Shown here piece after piece: positions 47,108 to 61,555 of a DNA stretch of 64,000 nt. A model generated the notes under the pieces. The model worked only from the letters and a program-made list of their open reading frames with translations. It was not told the DNA's origin and did no database searches. The number at the start of each line of letters is the position of its first letter. The stretch's first letter is position 1. Both the position numbers and the translations under genes were made by a program. The stretch comes from Tanytarsus gracilentus (lineage: Eukaryota > Arthropoda > Insecta > Diptera > Chironomidae), in assembly GCA_038502055.1 (NCBI GenBank), contig JAXRKN010000040.1, positions 3,472,001-3,536,000 on the forward strand, written 5' to 3'.

Positions 47108-50100
47108 TTATGCCTTTTTGAATCTCACATGTAAAATTTTTGCAAAAACACTCATCATTTCATGTTTCAACACGGGCTTAGATAGTTTATTTTATGAAGG
47201 CAGATAAAGTTTTTACATTTTTTCATCTCGTTCTCATTCAACGTCATCAACAGCATCACATTCGTAGCATTAAAACCGTTCACTCGCTCACAGTATGTTT
47301 GGGGGTTTTAATTTCAATTTGCACTCACATTGCCAAGAAAACTAGTTTAATCCTTCCTCATACACATATTTTAGCTTTGAGCTCTAACTATATTTTCTCT
47401 TGGTTTAAATTTTATTATCCTGCAAATACAAAAACAATTTTTATTATTTTTTCAATTTTTGGTTCAAATTAAATTGAATTTTAATGAATTTTCAATTCAA
47501 ATTTCTAAATAATTAATTTTTTTGCCCCACGCTGCTCCGCATCTTTACTTGTAGATTTTTATTTTTTAAAAAATGTAAAAACAAGAATTGAGAAAAATAA
47601 TTTTAAGAACTTTGAGGTCAAAGATATTTATGATACAGTTGAGGATTGGAAGACAATGTATTGTGAAGCTTTTTTGTTCATCAAAATAGAAGCATTTTAA
47701 GCTCTTCCTAAGAGAATACCAAAAAACCGTCGACGACAGCTGAATAATTAATGAATGATTAAAATAATACTTCCAAGCTCTTCAAGAAAAACAAGTCGCA
47801 AATTTTTGTGTTGCAAACGACAAAAATTATATGACAAAAGTGTGATATAAAACATGCTTTTGACAATAAATTACCAGTCACGGCATAAATAATTGACAAG
47901 TAGCGGCAACAGCGTGGCTGCAGTAACTCAGAATATAAAATAAATAACATTATCACTATATCACGCGCATAATAAAATGTAAAAGCTGTCAATGGAGCTC
48001 GGTGGTGATTTACCATTATGTGACTGGAAAGATTAAATCGCCTTTATACTCAAGCGACTCAAACGATCGAATAAAGAGAGGCGTAGAGATAAAATTGCCT
48101 CTCAATATAATTTCATATTTTAAATTCATGAGGAACCCACAAAGAAAGAAATCCGTACAAATTAACAAAAGTATCTTCTTTAAAATTCAATGTTGAATTC
48201 GAATGGTACCGACAAGATGAAAAATTAAAAATGCTACAAATGAGCTTTAATGCAAAGATATTTTTCTTACTTTCTTCTTCATCTCCTACTCTATCATTCC
48301 CTATCATGCATGAGTTATAGTATAAGATATTTTGAGCATACCCGGGGCATGATTTTCAAATAACGATGGAGAAAATATTTTTCAAGAAAATCTCATTTCT
48401 TATAATTTAATAAGCTCCGAAACATGAATCTCCGAATGGGTTTTGTCGATAAAATTCGTTTTTGAGCTTTCAGTTTGCCAGGCAACGTAGACGAGAAAAT
48501 TAAAGAGAAGAGAGCGAGAGAGAGTGACTAAGTCGATGAAGGAAAATTTTAATCAAATTTTATTTCATGCTTCAAAATTTTTTTATTCGGATGATAAAAT
48601 TTTGCTTACGTCGGTAATAATCAGAACTTCTGAACAACTGTTTAAAACATTAAAAGTGTAAAGTTTCATGCGGGTTTTGAGATTAAAAAGGTTCAAACTA
48701 TGATTTTTTCAAGCAAATTATTTCAATTTTAAATTTCTAGACAAAAAATTTAATCATCTGCACTTTTGTTAAATTTAATTTTAAATAAATTGTTTTTGAG
48801 TTTTTATTCAGCAGATGCTGACTCATCTGCATAACATTACCACCTATTTAGCATCTATTTAGCCGTTGTTACTCACACCCGCATGCACGTGGAGGAAAAT
48901 TATTTTGAAAACTCTTTATGTACTTCTTTATTGATGTTCATTTTTCTTTCGTTCAAAGAGAAAATTTTCTTAGATCGTGAAAATTGTTTCTGTTGTATAC
49001 TGATGCCAGCATTCTCATTAATTCACCCGCAAGAGAGAGAAATAAAAAGCGACATTGACATGTTTGGTACTTCAAAAGTAAAGTGGGTGGCAGTGATGAA
49101 AGTGCAGAGGAAATGGAACTAGATGAAACTTAAAAGAGAGCTTAGCACAATAGAGGAAAATTTGCTGAGAAATCCTCTTTTGTTCCTTTTCCACCTTTTA
49201 CCTGAGAAAATGAGTCTAAATATGTCAAGAGAGGAAAACATCTTTTGCAAAGCGATGCTTTTAATCTTGAGTCATGTGAACTCAAAAAACAGTTTTATTG
49301 AAATATAGAATAAATTTCTCACAATTTGACTTGGTTGGGAAATTATTAAAAATTAACAGCATTTCTTAACATGTGGACAATAAATTCAACGTCATGCTGA
49401 AAATGTTTCAGTTTTCTACTTTAAAATGACCAAAATTAACAGAATATTCCACTCAAAATTTAATTCCACGACGTTCCTTTAAATTCAAAGAAGATGCTTG
49501 CCCTAACAACCGTAACAGTCGTTCTGGAAATTTAAGAATCTAAATCACTTGAAGAAGATATTTTCAGCACGATATTCACTGCTAATGAGAAAATTAGTGA
49601 GAAGATAAATAAGAAAAGGTGGAAAAGACGAAGAATTTCAAATTTTAATGAGAAACATCTTGTTCATGTTCATTCCTCTCGAGTAACAAATGAAGCTTTT
49701 TAGCAAACTTGTAATTTCCTTCCGGAGCGTACAAATCCGTCACGAGTTTGATAAAAATATTTATGTATTTATTGCTACATTAATAGCGATGAATTTTAAA
49801 AATTAAAATGTTGTATTTTATAAATCACCGTACTAAATTATAAACATATAGAAGCGCTTAAATATTCCACGAAAGACGTTGATGAGTGAATCAAAGAAAA
49901 TTAATTTCTTTCATGCATAACAGTTTAATGAAGGGGGAATGAAAAAGCTTTTAGGAGATAAAACAAAGACACATATCAATTGATTTTCGAAGAAGAAAAT
50001 GCGGAAATTTTCTTTTTTCAGCATTAGAGAATCTGTTGAAATTTACTTTCAAATTGTTCTCTTTTATTTCACCATTCCCACGCATTAACTTGATTTCCAT

Positions 50101-53100
50101 TCTCTCAAGTCACTCAACCACATGCGATGATGGAAAATTTACATTTAAAACCAAAATGAAAACTTTCTTATACTTTTTTCAAGACAGCATGAACTTTTTA
50201 GACTCCTAAAACAATAAAAATATACAAAATAAAGAAAGGAAAAGACGGCAGTGGAAAAAGACGAAGAATGAAAAGGTTTAGGCTGAGAGTGAGGAGGTGA
50301 GATAAATAAATGGTGTATAAGGAATTTACAAAATTTAATCTCTTTTAAAGAATCACACACAAAAATTTTCGTTATTTAAATATCATCATTGCAAAAATGA
50401 CGCTTTTTTGATGAGTATTTAGTGCCAATAAAGCACGTCTTAATGTTTTACAATCTCAAAATTACAAATTTATGTTTGAAGTCAAATTTTGAAATTGTCT
50501 AAAATTTAACCAATGAATGCTAAAAGTATCAGAAACTTTAATGTTTTTCTCATGAGAATCTAACATAATTATGTATAAACAGAATGCTCGTGTATTATTA
50601 TGTTAAACGATTATAATATAATTTTATTTCACTTTACAAATGTTGCGCCGACATGTTCAAGTCATAAATTTCATCCTTAAGCTTCTTGAGGATTAAAGCC
50701 AAAAAAATACATTCGTTTTGATGGTGATGACGTTATGCTTTTTGAGATTTTTTAGTATTCAAACTGGGTCACAAAAATGTATCTGTGTGTTCGCTTCATA
50801 AATTATTCAAAACTTGTGCCCGCTTTAGCTGCTCTTTTCGATTATATTAAAGCACTATGCGTTTGCCTCTCCTTATGATATCTGTATGGATAAATTTAAG
50901 TACATGACACACAAAAAAAGATTCAAAAATAATAACCTGCAGGATAATCAAAAATGATTTTGTGTCAAATGTATCAACAAGGCCCAGTCTAATAGTTTTG
51001 TGATATTTAAGTTTTTTTTCGTAATATTGTAGCAATTTTGTCTCAAGAATTTAACCACGATTGAAGCTCCTCGAAAGCTCCCAACAAAAATCATTTGAGC
51101 AAAAAGCATTGGAATCTAAATAAAACCATTCCCACGCGAATGTAATGTATGTCATATATGGCTGTTTTGGCTTTAACTTCACAATCGACCATTGTACGTA
51201 GCAGAGAGAGTGAGAATTTGTTAAGGAGTGGTGGAGAAAACCGCAAAGTTTTCTTGCATAAAATATTTTTCTCGCTTATTTTCTCTTCTCCATTCATTGT
51301 TTTCTCTCATACATTCCTTCTCGACTTTTTCACATGCTTGCAAAGCTTTTCAATTGCTATAACAATTTCAACATTTTCTCCCTCCCCACTCATATCTATT
51401 CATATTATTTTGCCTGCCTGCAACACCCAGCGACATTCAATTTTCACATTCCATTTAATAAAATGGGTAATTTTTTACGTTGATTACAATCTCATTTTTT
51501 TAGGGAAGGGGTAGTAATAGCCGTTTTTTGTCCTTGATTTTTCTTGTTATCGCTGTATGCATAATAGCCGACCGCAAATTTAATAATGCAATTCAGCGAT
51601 GTAATCTTCTCAAAATTCTTTAGTTGCTGACTAACAAAAAACTGTTCGAAATCTACGAATTATTATGGACACTAAAAAAAGTAAATAAATATTTATTTTT
51701 TAGTGTCCCACATGAGTGTTTTGTAAAACACGATAAAAAATAAAATTTTAATCAGTTGAACATAATTGAACGATTTTTAAATGCATCAAGTTGCTATGAA
51801 AATATTATTAATTAATAAGAGGCAAAAATTATTTCACATTCGAAGACGTATACAACAAAAAAATTTCTCTGTTATCAGAAACAATATTGAAAAGAAGATG
51901 AGAATTGAGAGTGCGTTAAAGGGAAATTTATTTTCACCTTCAAAGTATCATCACCATAGTCGCAGGATAAATAGAAGGTATTCGCGGCGGGTAGAAGTAA
52001 AAGTTTTTCCTTTCTTATGTTCAACCTCCAAGATTTATTGTTATTTAATATTTTTTTCTTTCCTTTATCTTGAAAAAAATCCTCCCTTTTTTGGTCTTGT
52101 GATTTTATTTTGTCTCTTTTTTATGACTTGTCCTCTATGCTTCACTCATTCGCTGACAAAGCATAGAAAATATCTTATGGCTTACGATGATAATAATTCC
52201 TTTTTTCTTATTTAATAGCACAGTGAATAATCCATTGAATGTCCGTAAATAAAGTCAGCACACTTTTATCTATGGTCACTTAATTTTAATCCATATCGCG
52301 AATAAATGAAATGCATCTCATTTTAATTCCTATTTAGGGATTTTTTTCTCGATGGAATAACTTGAAATCTTGAGGAATTTCTTAACACGTTTCCAGTTAA
52401 AACTGTTTTATATACGATCGAACATTTTAATGCGTGCGAGTACGAAGAAAAATATTTTGCAACTGAAATGTATTTTGGCTTGATATTTTTCTCAACTAAA
52501 TTTTCCCCATTTTCCGCTTTTCTCTCTCATTTTTGCTTTCGTCTCTTCGATCATCTGGCTGAAGTCTCATTTTTTGTGTACTGCGCACAATGTCGTACTC
52601 TAAAACAGTTGCAGGGTTATTGACTAGCCAGGATGATATGAAATAATAATTGACTCGTTCCAAAGTGAGTATCACCCCCACCGTATCCTTGGTGGTCGTG
52701 AGAAATGAGAGAGCTTTTAATTTTATTGCTACTAGGATGAGATGATTAGAAATATGAATAACTCTTCGATGAACTCTTTATACACCAGGAGATTGAGCTT
52801 AGTGAGGGTATAAGAAGAAATGAAAAAAGTTAAAGGCTCAATTTTTTTAATGCGGCCAAAAAAGATCCCTTACAATTTGCAAGCAATAAATAAAAGATTA
52901 AAATGGAAAAATTGTAATTGACCGACCGCAAGTTTAAAAAGTTCAATTTCTATACAACTAAGTCATTTTTACTTTCTCACATCGATTTTTTAAATATTGA
53001 ATGTTAACGAATGCATGGCAAAATTCAAAGCCGAAAAGGGAATTTTTAGTGACGCTTTATGGCACAGCAACATAAAATTCTAAGCAAACTGCAATACTAT

Positions 53101-56100
53101 TTGCATTCGCATAGCAACACACAATTTTGCCATAAAAATATTAAATTAATAATTTTATGGAGCATAGAGGAAAAAAAAGATAAGACATCGTAATTTATTT
53201 GATTTAAGTTCATTCGGGTTGATTAATTTTTTCTTGCTCTATCTCGTTTTAAACTCATAAATTTTCACTTTTACCTCCATATGAGTGAAAGGACGGAATG
53301 TGCTATAAATCTTGATCAACATTATGTGCACGATGAGAAATGACTTATCTTCGTTTGTACGAATTGCAATCAGTGATCAATTTTTAAAAGCATGAGCAGA
53401 CACACACGCGGTTGTAGAGCGATGAATATTTATGGCAAATAATAACATCGAATGTATGCAATGAACTCAACTGATACTTTTCGTTTTTCCTCTTTTCCCT
53501 CCTGCGCTGATATTATTACCTCAGAAGTTATACCTTAACATACACGTGAAATGCGCATAAATATAGGTTTAAATTTTTGAGAAGAAAAATTTCATTGAAG
53601 GCAATTTCGCTGCGAGTTCACTAAATGTATTTTTGGAGCAACATAGCAAGGTTGAAAGCGGCTATATGCTCGATTTTCCGTCCGTGTGTCATTTGTAAGA
53701 TAAATGTGAGGAACGGATATTTTGCGAGTTATGTCCATCATTTCAGCGACTCATTTTTATTTTTAAATTACTTTGGATAACTTAAAATTAAACTATTTAT
53801 TATAAAAATGGGTAGCGCCGTAAAACCCACGTGCGGATTTTAATCATTCTCTCATTCAACCCCCAATTTTTTTTATTCCACAACAAACCTTCGTTTTGCT
53901 CTCTTTGATGGAGAGGTCTTTATAGCGTTTTACGTTAGTGCACAGTAAATAAATCGAAAAATGATCAGATAAAGGCAGTTCCAAAGAGTCATAAATTGTT
54001 AAAAATGTGTGTGCGTGTGTTTTTGTATGTATGGTGCACTCATAAAGAACATTTTCCACACCGCATGTATGCTTTCAACCTTCCTGTTTGCTTTCTTATA
54101 CATATAACAGCTTCATGACTTGATCAGAATTTTTTCCCACGTGTCGTGCTCGTTTGCACTTTTAAAGGTACCATACTCGAAATTTTTACACGCAATTATT
54201 AGAAGATTTTATTGTCCTTAGAACACACTGAATAGCCGCGCTTTATTTTAATTTTAAAGTGAAAAACTACTCCGGAAATATGAGTTTGCAAACTGCTTAT
54301 CATTTTATTGTGGCGAAGTGCCGACAGGTCTTAAATCAATTTAAAATCTGCTTAAATGTCAGCTCCATTTGTTGCGAGCATGTTTGGTTTCAGCATGTTA
54401 TTTCGAAAGATTTGTGATAAAATGTTGTTATTAAAAAAGATTTATTTGAATTTGAAAAAGAGAAGAAGCAAAGTAACATCAGGGACATGAGCAGCAAGTG
54501 AGAGCCACAAAAACACAGGCTCGATAATATGCAATAATGAAGTGATCCATTCCTTGATGAATTGTGTTCCTTCATATATTTGTAAACTGTTCAATTTCAT
54601 AGTTGCAAAAAAATGATTGATTTACCTTTGAGAGAGAACATTTTGAAAATTTTGTTCATGAGCTTACAATACATTTCTGCGTCCACTCTATAGTTAAACA
54701 ATTTTTATATTCACTAGCAGTTATGGACTTCTAAAAATGTTTCAACATTTCATTGCATTGAGTGCGGGTGAGCCGAAAAATATAGCTGAAAATGAAAAAG
54801 TCTTTATCAAAAAAATGACAGTAGAATTTATGTTTCCATTCGAGGCATGTATACATAAATCTTCGAATAAATGTGCGAAAAATCGCGAGATGGAAAGCGA
54901 ATATAATTAAGCAGTTTTCGTCCTTTGCTTTCGTTATGTACGTTATTTTTTTGGCAGCACTTTGCTAATATAAAAGATGTAGTAAGTTGCTAAAAAGAGA
55001 TGCCTCTGGTTCTGCTGATGTAAATTCAGATCTAATTAAGAATTACATGGGATGAGATAAATTAGTCTGAACATGACTCCGAAGAAAGGCTTTTTGACGT
55101 TCAATAAGAAAATTTCGTAAGCACATTAGGCGGATATGAGAATTTTTTTTAAGAAGTCTGGCACACACACACAGGTTACAACTTTCACTTTTCTTCTTTT
55201 TTCCTTATCCGAACATTCTGTCATCACATATCTATAATAATTTTTCACAAGAGTATGACATCGGCAACTTTTATGCTTCATGTGATTTAGCTTTTAATAG
55301 CTTATAGCTCTTGCGATACACTTTCAATAATGTTTTTCGCTAACTCGCTTTCATTTCCCACACGCTTCAATCTTTGGATGAATGCCAAACGAAAAGACTT
55401 TAAAATTTTTGTTTCCAAATAGGGATGTCAGCAAAGAATTAAATTATTAAGAGTTGCGAACTTTAACATAGAATTTTATTCACAAATAAAAAAATTAATG
55501 TCTTTGGTAAAAATTTTTAGGTGAACAATAAAGTTTATGAAAAATTTAAATTCAACACGATGAAATCGTACAGAATAAAATTCAATGAAAAGAGTAAATT
55601 TGATTATAAGAACTGGGGGTAGAACATAAAAATCAAAATTTCGATCACGAAACACTCAATTTTCACCTAGCTTGGTACATTATTTTTTCTGTGTCACTTA
55701 ATCAAAGGTAACGCGAGGAAGAAAATCGAAATGTATAGAGTGAGTGTCGAATATAAATGGAGTTGATCAAATTTTTGTTGATGCTTGCTTCAGAAAACGC
55801 TTTTGTTTGAAATATTCTTTTAGCTTAGTTTTCATTTAAAAAAATATCAATCAGTATCTTTAACAAAAAATTAATAATTTAAACATTTTTCGTGCTAATT
55901 TTTCAAATTAAACCTTTTTTCTGGGTTACGAACACTTCAAAACTCATCATTTCGATAATGGAATTCTCTCTTTTTGTTCATAATTAAGTGAATTAAAAAA
56001 TAGAGTGGCAAAGTGTCAATTTATGCAGAAAATCATTATGCACCCACTCAAAATTTAATTAAATTCTTTCACACATTCGCAAGTTGTTTGTGCACGAGGA

Positions 56101-56329
56101 AGCAGAACTAGCTAGCAATCGATAGTGATTGATTCGACTTGTTTGACAAAATTAGCACATTTTATAATATTTTTTGGATAATTTTAAAGTCAGTCAATTA
56201 AAAATACAAAATTTTGTCTCGCTTACCTCGACTAAAAAATGATAATGTTTCAATAAATTTATTTTTTGTATGAAATTAATTCTTGTATTTCTTATATTTT
56301 GAAATAAATCACTGGATAATATTCGATGA
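47108..56329. other. 9-kb gene-free region upstream of the dpr12-like gene
   Basis: No supported coding exon on either strand. The 144-codon frame at 51781..52215 has a low-complexity translation. A near-perfect palindrome occurs at 51667-51708. Given its position, the region may hold regulatory elements for the neuronal gene, but I see no specific sites I can defend. Confidence 0.45.
51667..51708. repeat. 42-base palindrome
   Basis: GGACACTAAAAAA at the left pairs with TTTTTTAGTGTCC at the right; the spacer TAAATAAATATTTA is itself largely self-complementary. Confidence 0.75.
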
Positions 56330-59300
56330 CTAATACGTCTTCTTGTTAAGTACATCTTTCATAACGAGCAATTTTTCGCGGTTGTCATCAAATTCGTTCT
56401 TGAGTAAATATTTGGCAGCTTTAATCACCTTCGTCGCTTGTTGAATATTGATAAATTTAATGCTGCGTGCCAATTCATCCGGACAACATCCGGCAACATC
56501 CATGACACTTTTTATTCCAGCAGCGTAAAGCATCTTTGCCCTACCAATTTTAACGCCGGGAAGTTCCATTAGCGGCAAAAGTTCAACAGAGCAGCAATGC
56601 TGAAGTCTCTTTGAGAAATTTTCAAGGATTTCCTTAAACACCCAAAACTCGTCGAAAACTTCACAGAACTTGAAAATGGAATAAGCTTCAGCAGATGCAG
56701 AACTCATTAATTTGCTTACGATGCCTCTATCAATTTTAAACTGCCTGGCAACATCATAAGCATCCTCTCCATTCCACAAATTGAAGAGAATCATGGCAAA
56801 ATAGAATCTTTTTATGTTATTAGTCTGAAGTTCATTGTAGCTAACTGTTGACGTCATCATTTTGGCAACTTGCGCCATCGAAATTCCAATAACTTTTGCC
56901 GTCTTTAGAAATCAGATGATTATAAAAATTATTAATTATGTTACGAGTTTTTTCAGAGCATCATTTAAATTTACCTGTATAATTGATTTATCAAAGCGTT
57001 CCATTTCAAAAAATTTTTCGCTGAATGTTCTGTAATTCAAATTAATTGAAGTGTACATATCTTTCGGTGCAACGATGTACAGAAGATGCAACGGTTGTGT
57101 TAGGACTAAGCTGTCATTTGCCTTTCGTAAATCCTCTTCAATGTTTTGAGCTTCCTCGAGAGATTTACCCGAATTAACAGTCGCTTGTCCCATTTTGCCA
57201 ATTATTAATTCATCATCGGGGTAAATTTTGACCTGCTTCCCTTCCTCATTATCAAATACTAGAAAGGGTTCGCATTGTCCACTTGACTTGAAATTATGCT
57301 CAATTATACCATCGGAGTGGAGAGTCTGAATAACACTTTCAATACATCCAAATACATTACGGTCGTAATTATCACGCTGCACATTAACAAGAGTGAACTT
57401 CATGAACTCTTCGATTTCATTGTAGGTTTTGACAAGCTTAGTCGAGAGCAAATTAAGAATCATTCGGCGAAAAAAAGATGGTTCAGTGATAAAGTTGCTC
57501 ACAGTATAATCCATTTTTGAAGTTAACAATGACACAACCTGTTGATGTTCATTTCTGTTGCATATCAAGATACTATCGCCGATTAAGGATTTTCCAGCTC
57601 TTCCTGCCCTTCCAATCATTTGCTTATAAGTTGAGAGCGTGATGAAATCCCTTCCAATTTTAGGAGATCGAATAATGACTCGCCCAGCTGGTAGATTAAC
57701 TCCAGCAGCCAAAGTGCTTGTACAACAAATCACATTGATTATACCACTTCTGAAGGCATCCTCGATACGCCGTCGTTCTTCGGCAGTCAAGCCTAGAATA
57801 AAAGGAGTTCTTTTTTAAAAACAGAAAAATAAAATTCTATATATATAATAAATTATTACCCGAATGATGATAAGAGACAGCATATGGAATGGTTTTCAAA
57901 AGTATTTCACAAATCTTTCCTCCAGAGTCACTTTTAATAGTTTCAATCAGATTCTTCTTTTCCTCTCGATTTTGTTGACGAGTTTTTTTGTCGAGAACTT
58001 CAGTTAAAAGCAAAGCAACATTTTCACAGCTCTTTTTACTTGCACAGAAAATAAGGCACGAAGATTTGAGGGCTAACGTCTCCATAACAAGCGCAGAAAT
58101 GTGATCAGGATCGAGTTGACGTTGCTGAGAGCTAAAATCACCGCCAACATTTGCTCTCTCAAGCTTAAAGGTTTCTGCAACAGTTTTTGCTTTTTTATCG
58201 ATGTAAAATAAGTTGTCACCCATTTTAATGTACTCTTTGAGTTCAATAGGACGAAAGTCACGGCAGTACAAATCAGCGTTGATAAATTTTGCAATCTCAT
58301 TCAAATTTTCAATAGTCGCACTCATTCCAATGATTTCTATTGATGCACTTCCAGTTGCAGTCAGGAACATTAATTTGCTTATAAGTAGCTCGAGATTGTG
58401 GCCTCTTTGTTTGTCGCCAATCATATGTAGTTCATCTATAACAACCAATCCAATTTCTTTAATTCGATTTTCTTCAATTAAACTATCTATCAGTATTTGG
58501 CATTTTTCAGCAGTTGCAATATAAAGCGAGTTTTTTTCACGGCGCTTCGTTGGCGGTATCGATCCTTTCCCAGCACAATATTCTTCAACTAGAAAGCCGA
58601 ATTGCAATGCAAATGGCACAAGATCCTGAAGTTTTTCTTGAACAATCGACACGAATGGAAGAATCATTATGGCATTTTTTTTGTGAACAATTATCTCTCG
58701 CAAAATAAGGACTTCTGCGACTAGTGATTTCCCGCCCGACGTGGGCAAAGCGTAGAGTAAATTTTGTTTATCCCTTACTGTGGGCAGTGCAAGACATTCA
58801 TATTGCCAATCATATAGATCTTCAATGCCTTTGGTCTGAAGAAAAAACTTCTTTTGCTGCTTTGAAAGGCCACAAAAGTCATTAGGAAATCCGGTTATTC
58901 GCGACTTTACTTCGTCCTTACGTCTAACAAAAACTGCCATTGTCTCATGATTCTCGACAACATCCACAGCGTCATTTTTATTATAGTGCTTAATGCATTG
59001 TTTGACTTGAGTCATGATCACCTCGTTTGCTTCCTCATTCGCTATTAGGCACTGTGTTAAATTCGTAAGATCATCAAAATCATCGATATCGGCAAAGATG
59101 TCATCGTCCGAGGGCTTTGTTTCATTAGACTTTCGAGTTTCTTGATTCTCAGGTGGAACAGTCAAATCAATGTTATGCATGGCAGCAATTTTTTCACAAT
59201 CGATGTCCAGTAAAAAAGTATTGTCAGCATTGAGAATGTCCGATATAGAGATTTTACTTGCACTGTTGCTTTTTCGTACATCCTTCGATGATCTTGGTGA

Positions 59301-59929
59301 AGCTATGTCAATTGTCCGATAAAGACCATTTTGGGACTTAACTTTTGGAAAAGTTTTCGAGCGAGGAAGTGGCGTTGCTTTGGATGTCTCAATTTGTTTT
59401 GTTCCCAGATTGCTATCGATATTGCTCGTAGTTGATTTACTTTTACGCAAATTTGGCCGAACGGGTCGAACATACTCAATGTTATGCATGGCAGCGAGCT
59501 CTTGAGAATTAATATCCCAGAAGGAATTGTCTTGTTCCTTTATTGAATCTTCAAAAAGTGGAAATATTGAGGGTGACGGTGGTGATGGTTCTTGTGCTGT
59601 TCTCGAGCGCTTAGAAGCTGGATTGTTGGAACTTGATGAAGAGATTTTTCGCTTTTTGTCAAATGATTTTTCTGGAAAATAACAAAATCTGTTTCAAATT
59701 CAATTTGTAATTAAATTATTTACTTACCAAGCACTTTCTCATCGGTCGTTACTGGGTTTCTAGGTTTTCGTTTGTAATCTTCAAAGAAATTGTAAGTTTA
59801 GAAATTTCAATGGTATTTTTTGTAAAGCGATCATAATTTACCAATATTATGCATCGCAGCGATCGCTTGACTGTTGATATCCATTAAGCAAGTGTTGTCA
59901 CGATTTAATATATCCTCGTAATTCTCCAT
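56330..59929 (-). CDS. mus301: HELQ / mus301 superfamily 2 DNA helicase
   Basis: ATP-dependent 3'-5' helicase acting at stalled forks, in interstrand-crosslink repair and in meiosis. Exons (minus): 59842..59929, 59728..59778, 57860..59671, 56975..57792 and 56330..56902; 1113 residues against about 1100 in human HELQ. Walker A ALPTSGGKSLVAEVL lies near residue 357, the DExH box VVIDELHMIGD near 460, motif III IIGMSATIENL, SLYIATAEKCQ, motif V CTSTLAAGVNLPAGRVI, and motif VI YKQMIGRAGRAG near 713. The C-terminal winged-helix, ratchet and HhH region includes ELLPLMELPGVKIGRAKMLY. The closest match is HELQ rather than POLQ: PPTKRREKNSLYIATAEK and FRPIELKEYIK are HELQ-like, and no polymerase domain follows. 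The ~230-residue N-terminus is disordered and carries three copies of a short motif; see findings. Confidence 0.94.
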
Positions 59930-61380
59930 TTTAAAAAAATGCAATTGAACAAAATTTGAAATGTAAATAAACAATTTTTTAAGACTTCAGCACAACGTGA
60001 TCAAGTACCGATCGAGTGCGGAAGTAAAAATTTAAATTAATTTCTAACGTCTTTTTTTGTGAAAAAAGTTAAATTGCAGTCTATAATTAATTCCCTTGTT
60101 CACTTTTTGACCCTCCCTACTAGCACAAATATTTTAATATTCAAGTTGAAGTTCAGTTTGCAGCCCATAATATTTTACTGTGCAGCATTAGAATTGATTT
60201 GATACGAGACTCAAAATAAATTTATTTTAAATTTATGAAAACGCTGTGCAAAAATAAAATATTTCTAAAACTTGGCCCAATTAAGGGAAATTAATGTCTC
60301 GAGCATAATTCGAAACTTGATTTGAGAAATTTCTTAGTTAATGTTATGAAATGGGGAGAAAATTTGAACGGTCATAAATAAAGAAGGCCACAAGGGTCTT
60401 CTTGAAACGCAAAGATGGGTAGTCATAAAAGTTCTACGGATTACAATTTAAACCGGCCATTATTCGTCATGTATGTTTCTCATCTGTGGCTTGAATTCAG
60501 TATGAGATTTCCCATTATTATTGTCATCATATCATATCGAAGAGGCAAGCGCTTTTGTGGTTATAAGAAAATCATAAAACTTTCATTCAATCAGATCCCT
60601 TTACTCGGCATTATTGATTTTGATTGAATTGTCGCAATCAAAATTTGAGGGATAAAAAAGCTACTAGCCGATCTTGTTGATTTCATCATTCTGACGAACA
60701 TTAAATTATAATTTAATGAAAAGTAATTATCGAAACTAGTTATAATAACAAAAATTTACTTTTAATTTTATAAACTCTAAAAATACCAAATTATTGATAA
60801 AAAAAAATATAAAATTTTGAGTTTTAACATTAGATTTTTCATAAAGCATACAAATCATTGAATTGGAACGGATAGTCCATTAAGAGAGTGAATGAGTTTG
60901 AATTTAAAGAGAGGAGGAGGGGTAGTGAAAGATAAAAAGACGTACAGTAAGCAAAATTTTTGGTAGTACAAATTTTAACTAGCAACTGGCTGTTAAATAA
61001 ATTATATCATTTTCATCTAACCCTTGCCTTGATGACATCGTAAAAGCAGGACTTGGTTAAGACATGATTTATATGTAAATTTAAAATTTCTCTAGTATTT
61101 TCATACTTTTTTGAATACAAAACGCATGTGATGCCAAAAGCCATAAATTTAAAAAAATTGAAAGCTGTCATCGATGACACATGCGAGACATTTTTTCACC
61201 GAAATAAAACTCCGAAAATCATGAAGATAGCTTTGGAAAAATAACGCGTCAAAAAAAATTATTCTACCTTAAGTTGCACGAGTTCGTTAGCAAAAAATTT
61301 CAAACGTGGGTATATAGTTTAAAAATCCAGAATACCCCCATTCCGTTCGAGTTACATTATCTTCAATTTTCCCTTTTTCT
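59930..61380. other. Divergent intergenic region, HELQ to DOR
   Basis: About 1.4 kb between the 5' ends of HELQ (-) and the DOR homologue (+). Must hold both promoters. No ORF of note; the 70-codon frame at 60415 looks incidental. Confidence 0.45.
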
Positions 61381-61555
61381 GTGTGTACTCTCAGCTCAGC
61401 CAGTGTTTTTGTTTAGTCAGTGTTTTGTTGTTGTTGTGAATGCACAAAAGAAACGGAAAATTTTCCCACTTTTCAGTCGCCATTTTAAGTGGAAAATTTA
61501 ATTTTAAACCAACACATTAAGCAATTCTATTGTTGTGATATTAAATTTTAAAAAG

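Noticed and set aside
51781..52215. 144-codon frame
   Set aside because: Basic and then Phe/Leu-rich translation typical of AT-rich noise; no signal, domain or splice context.
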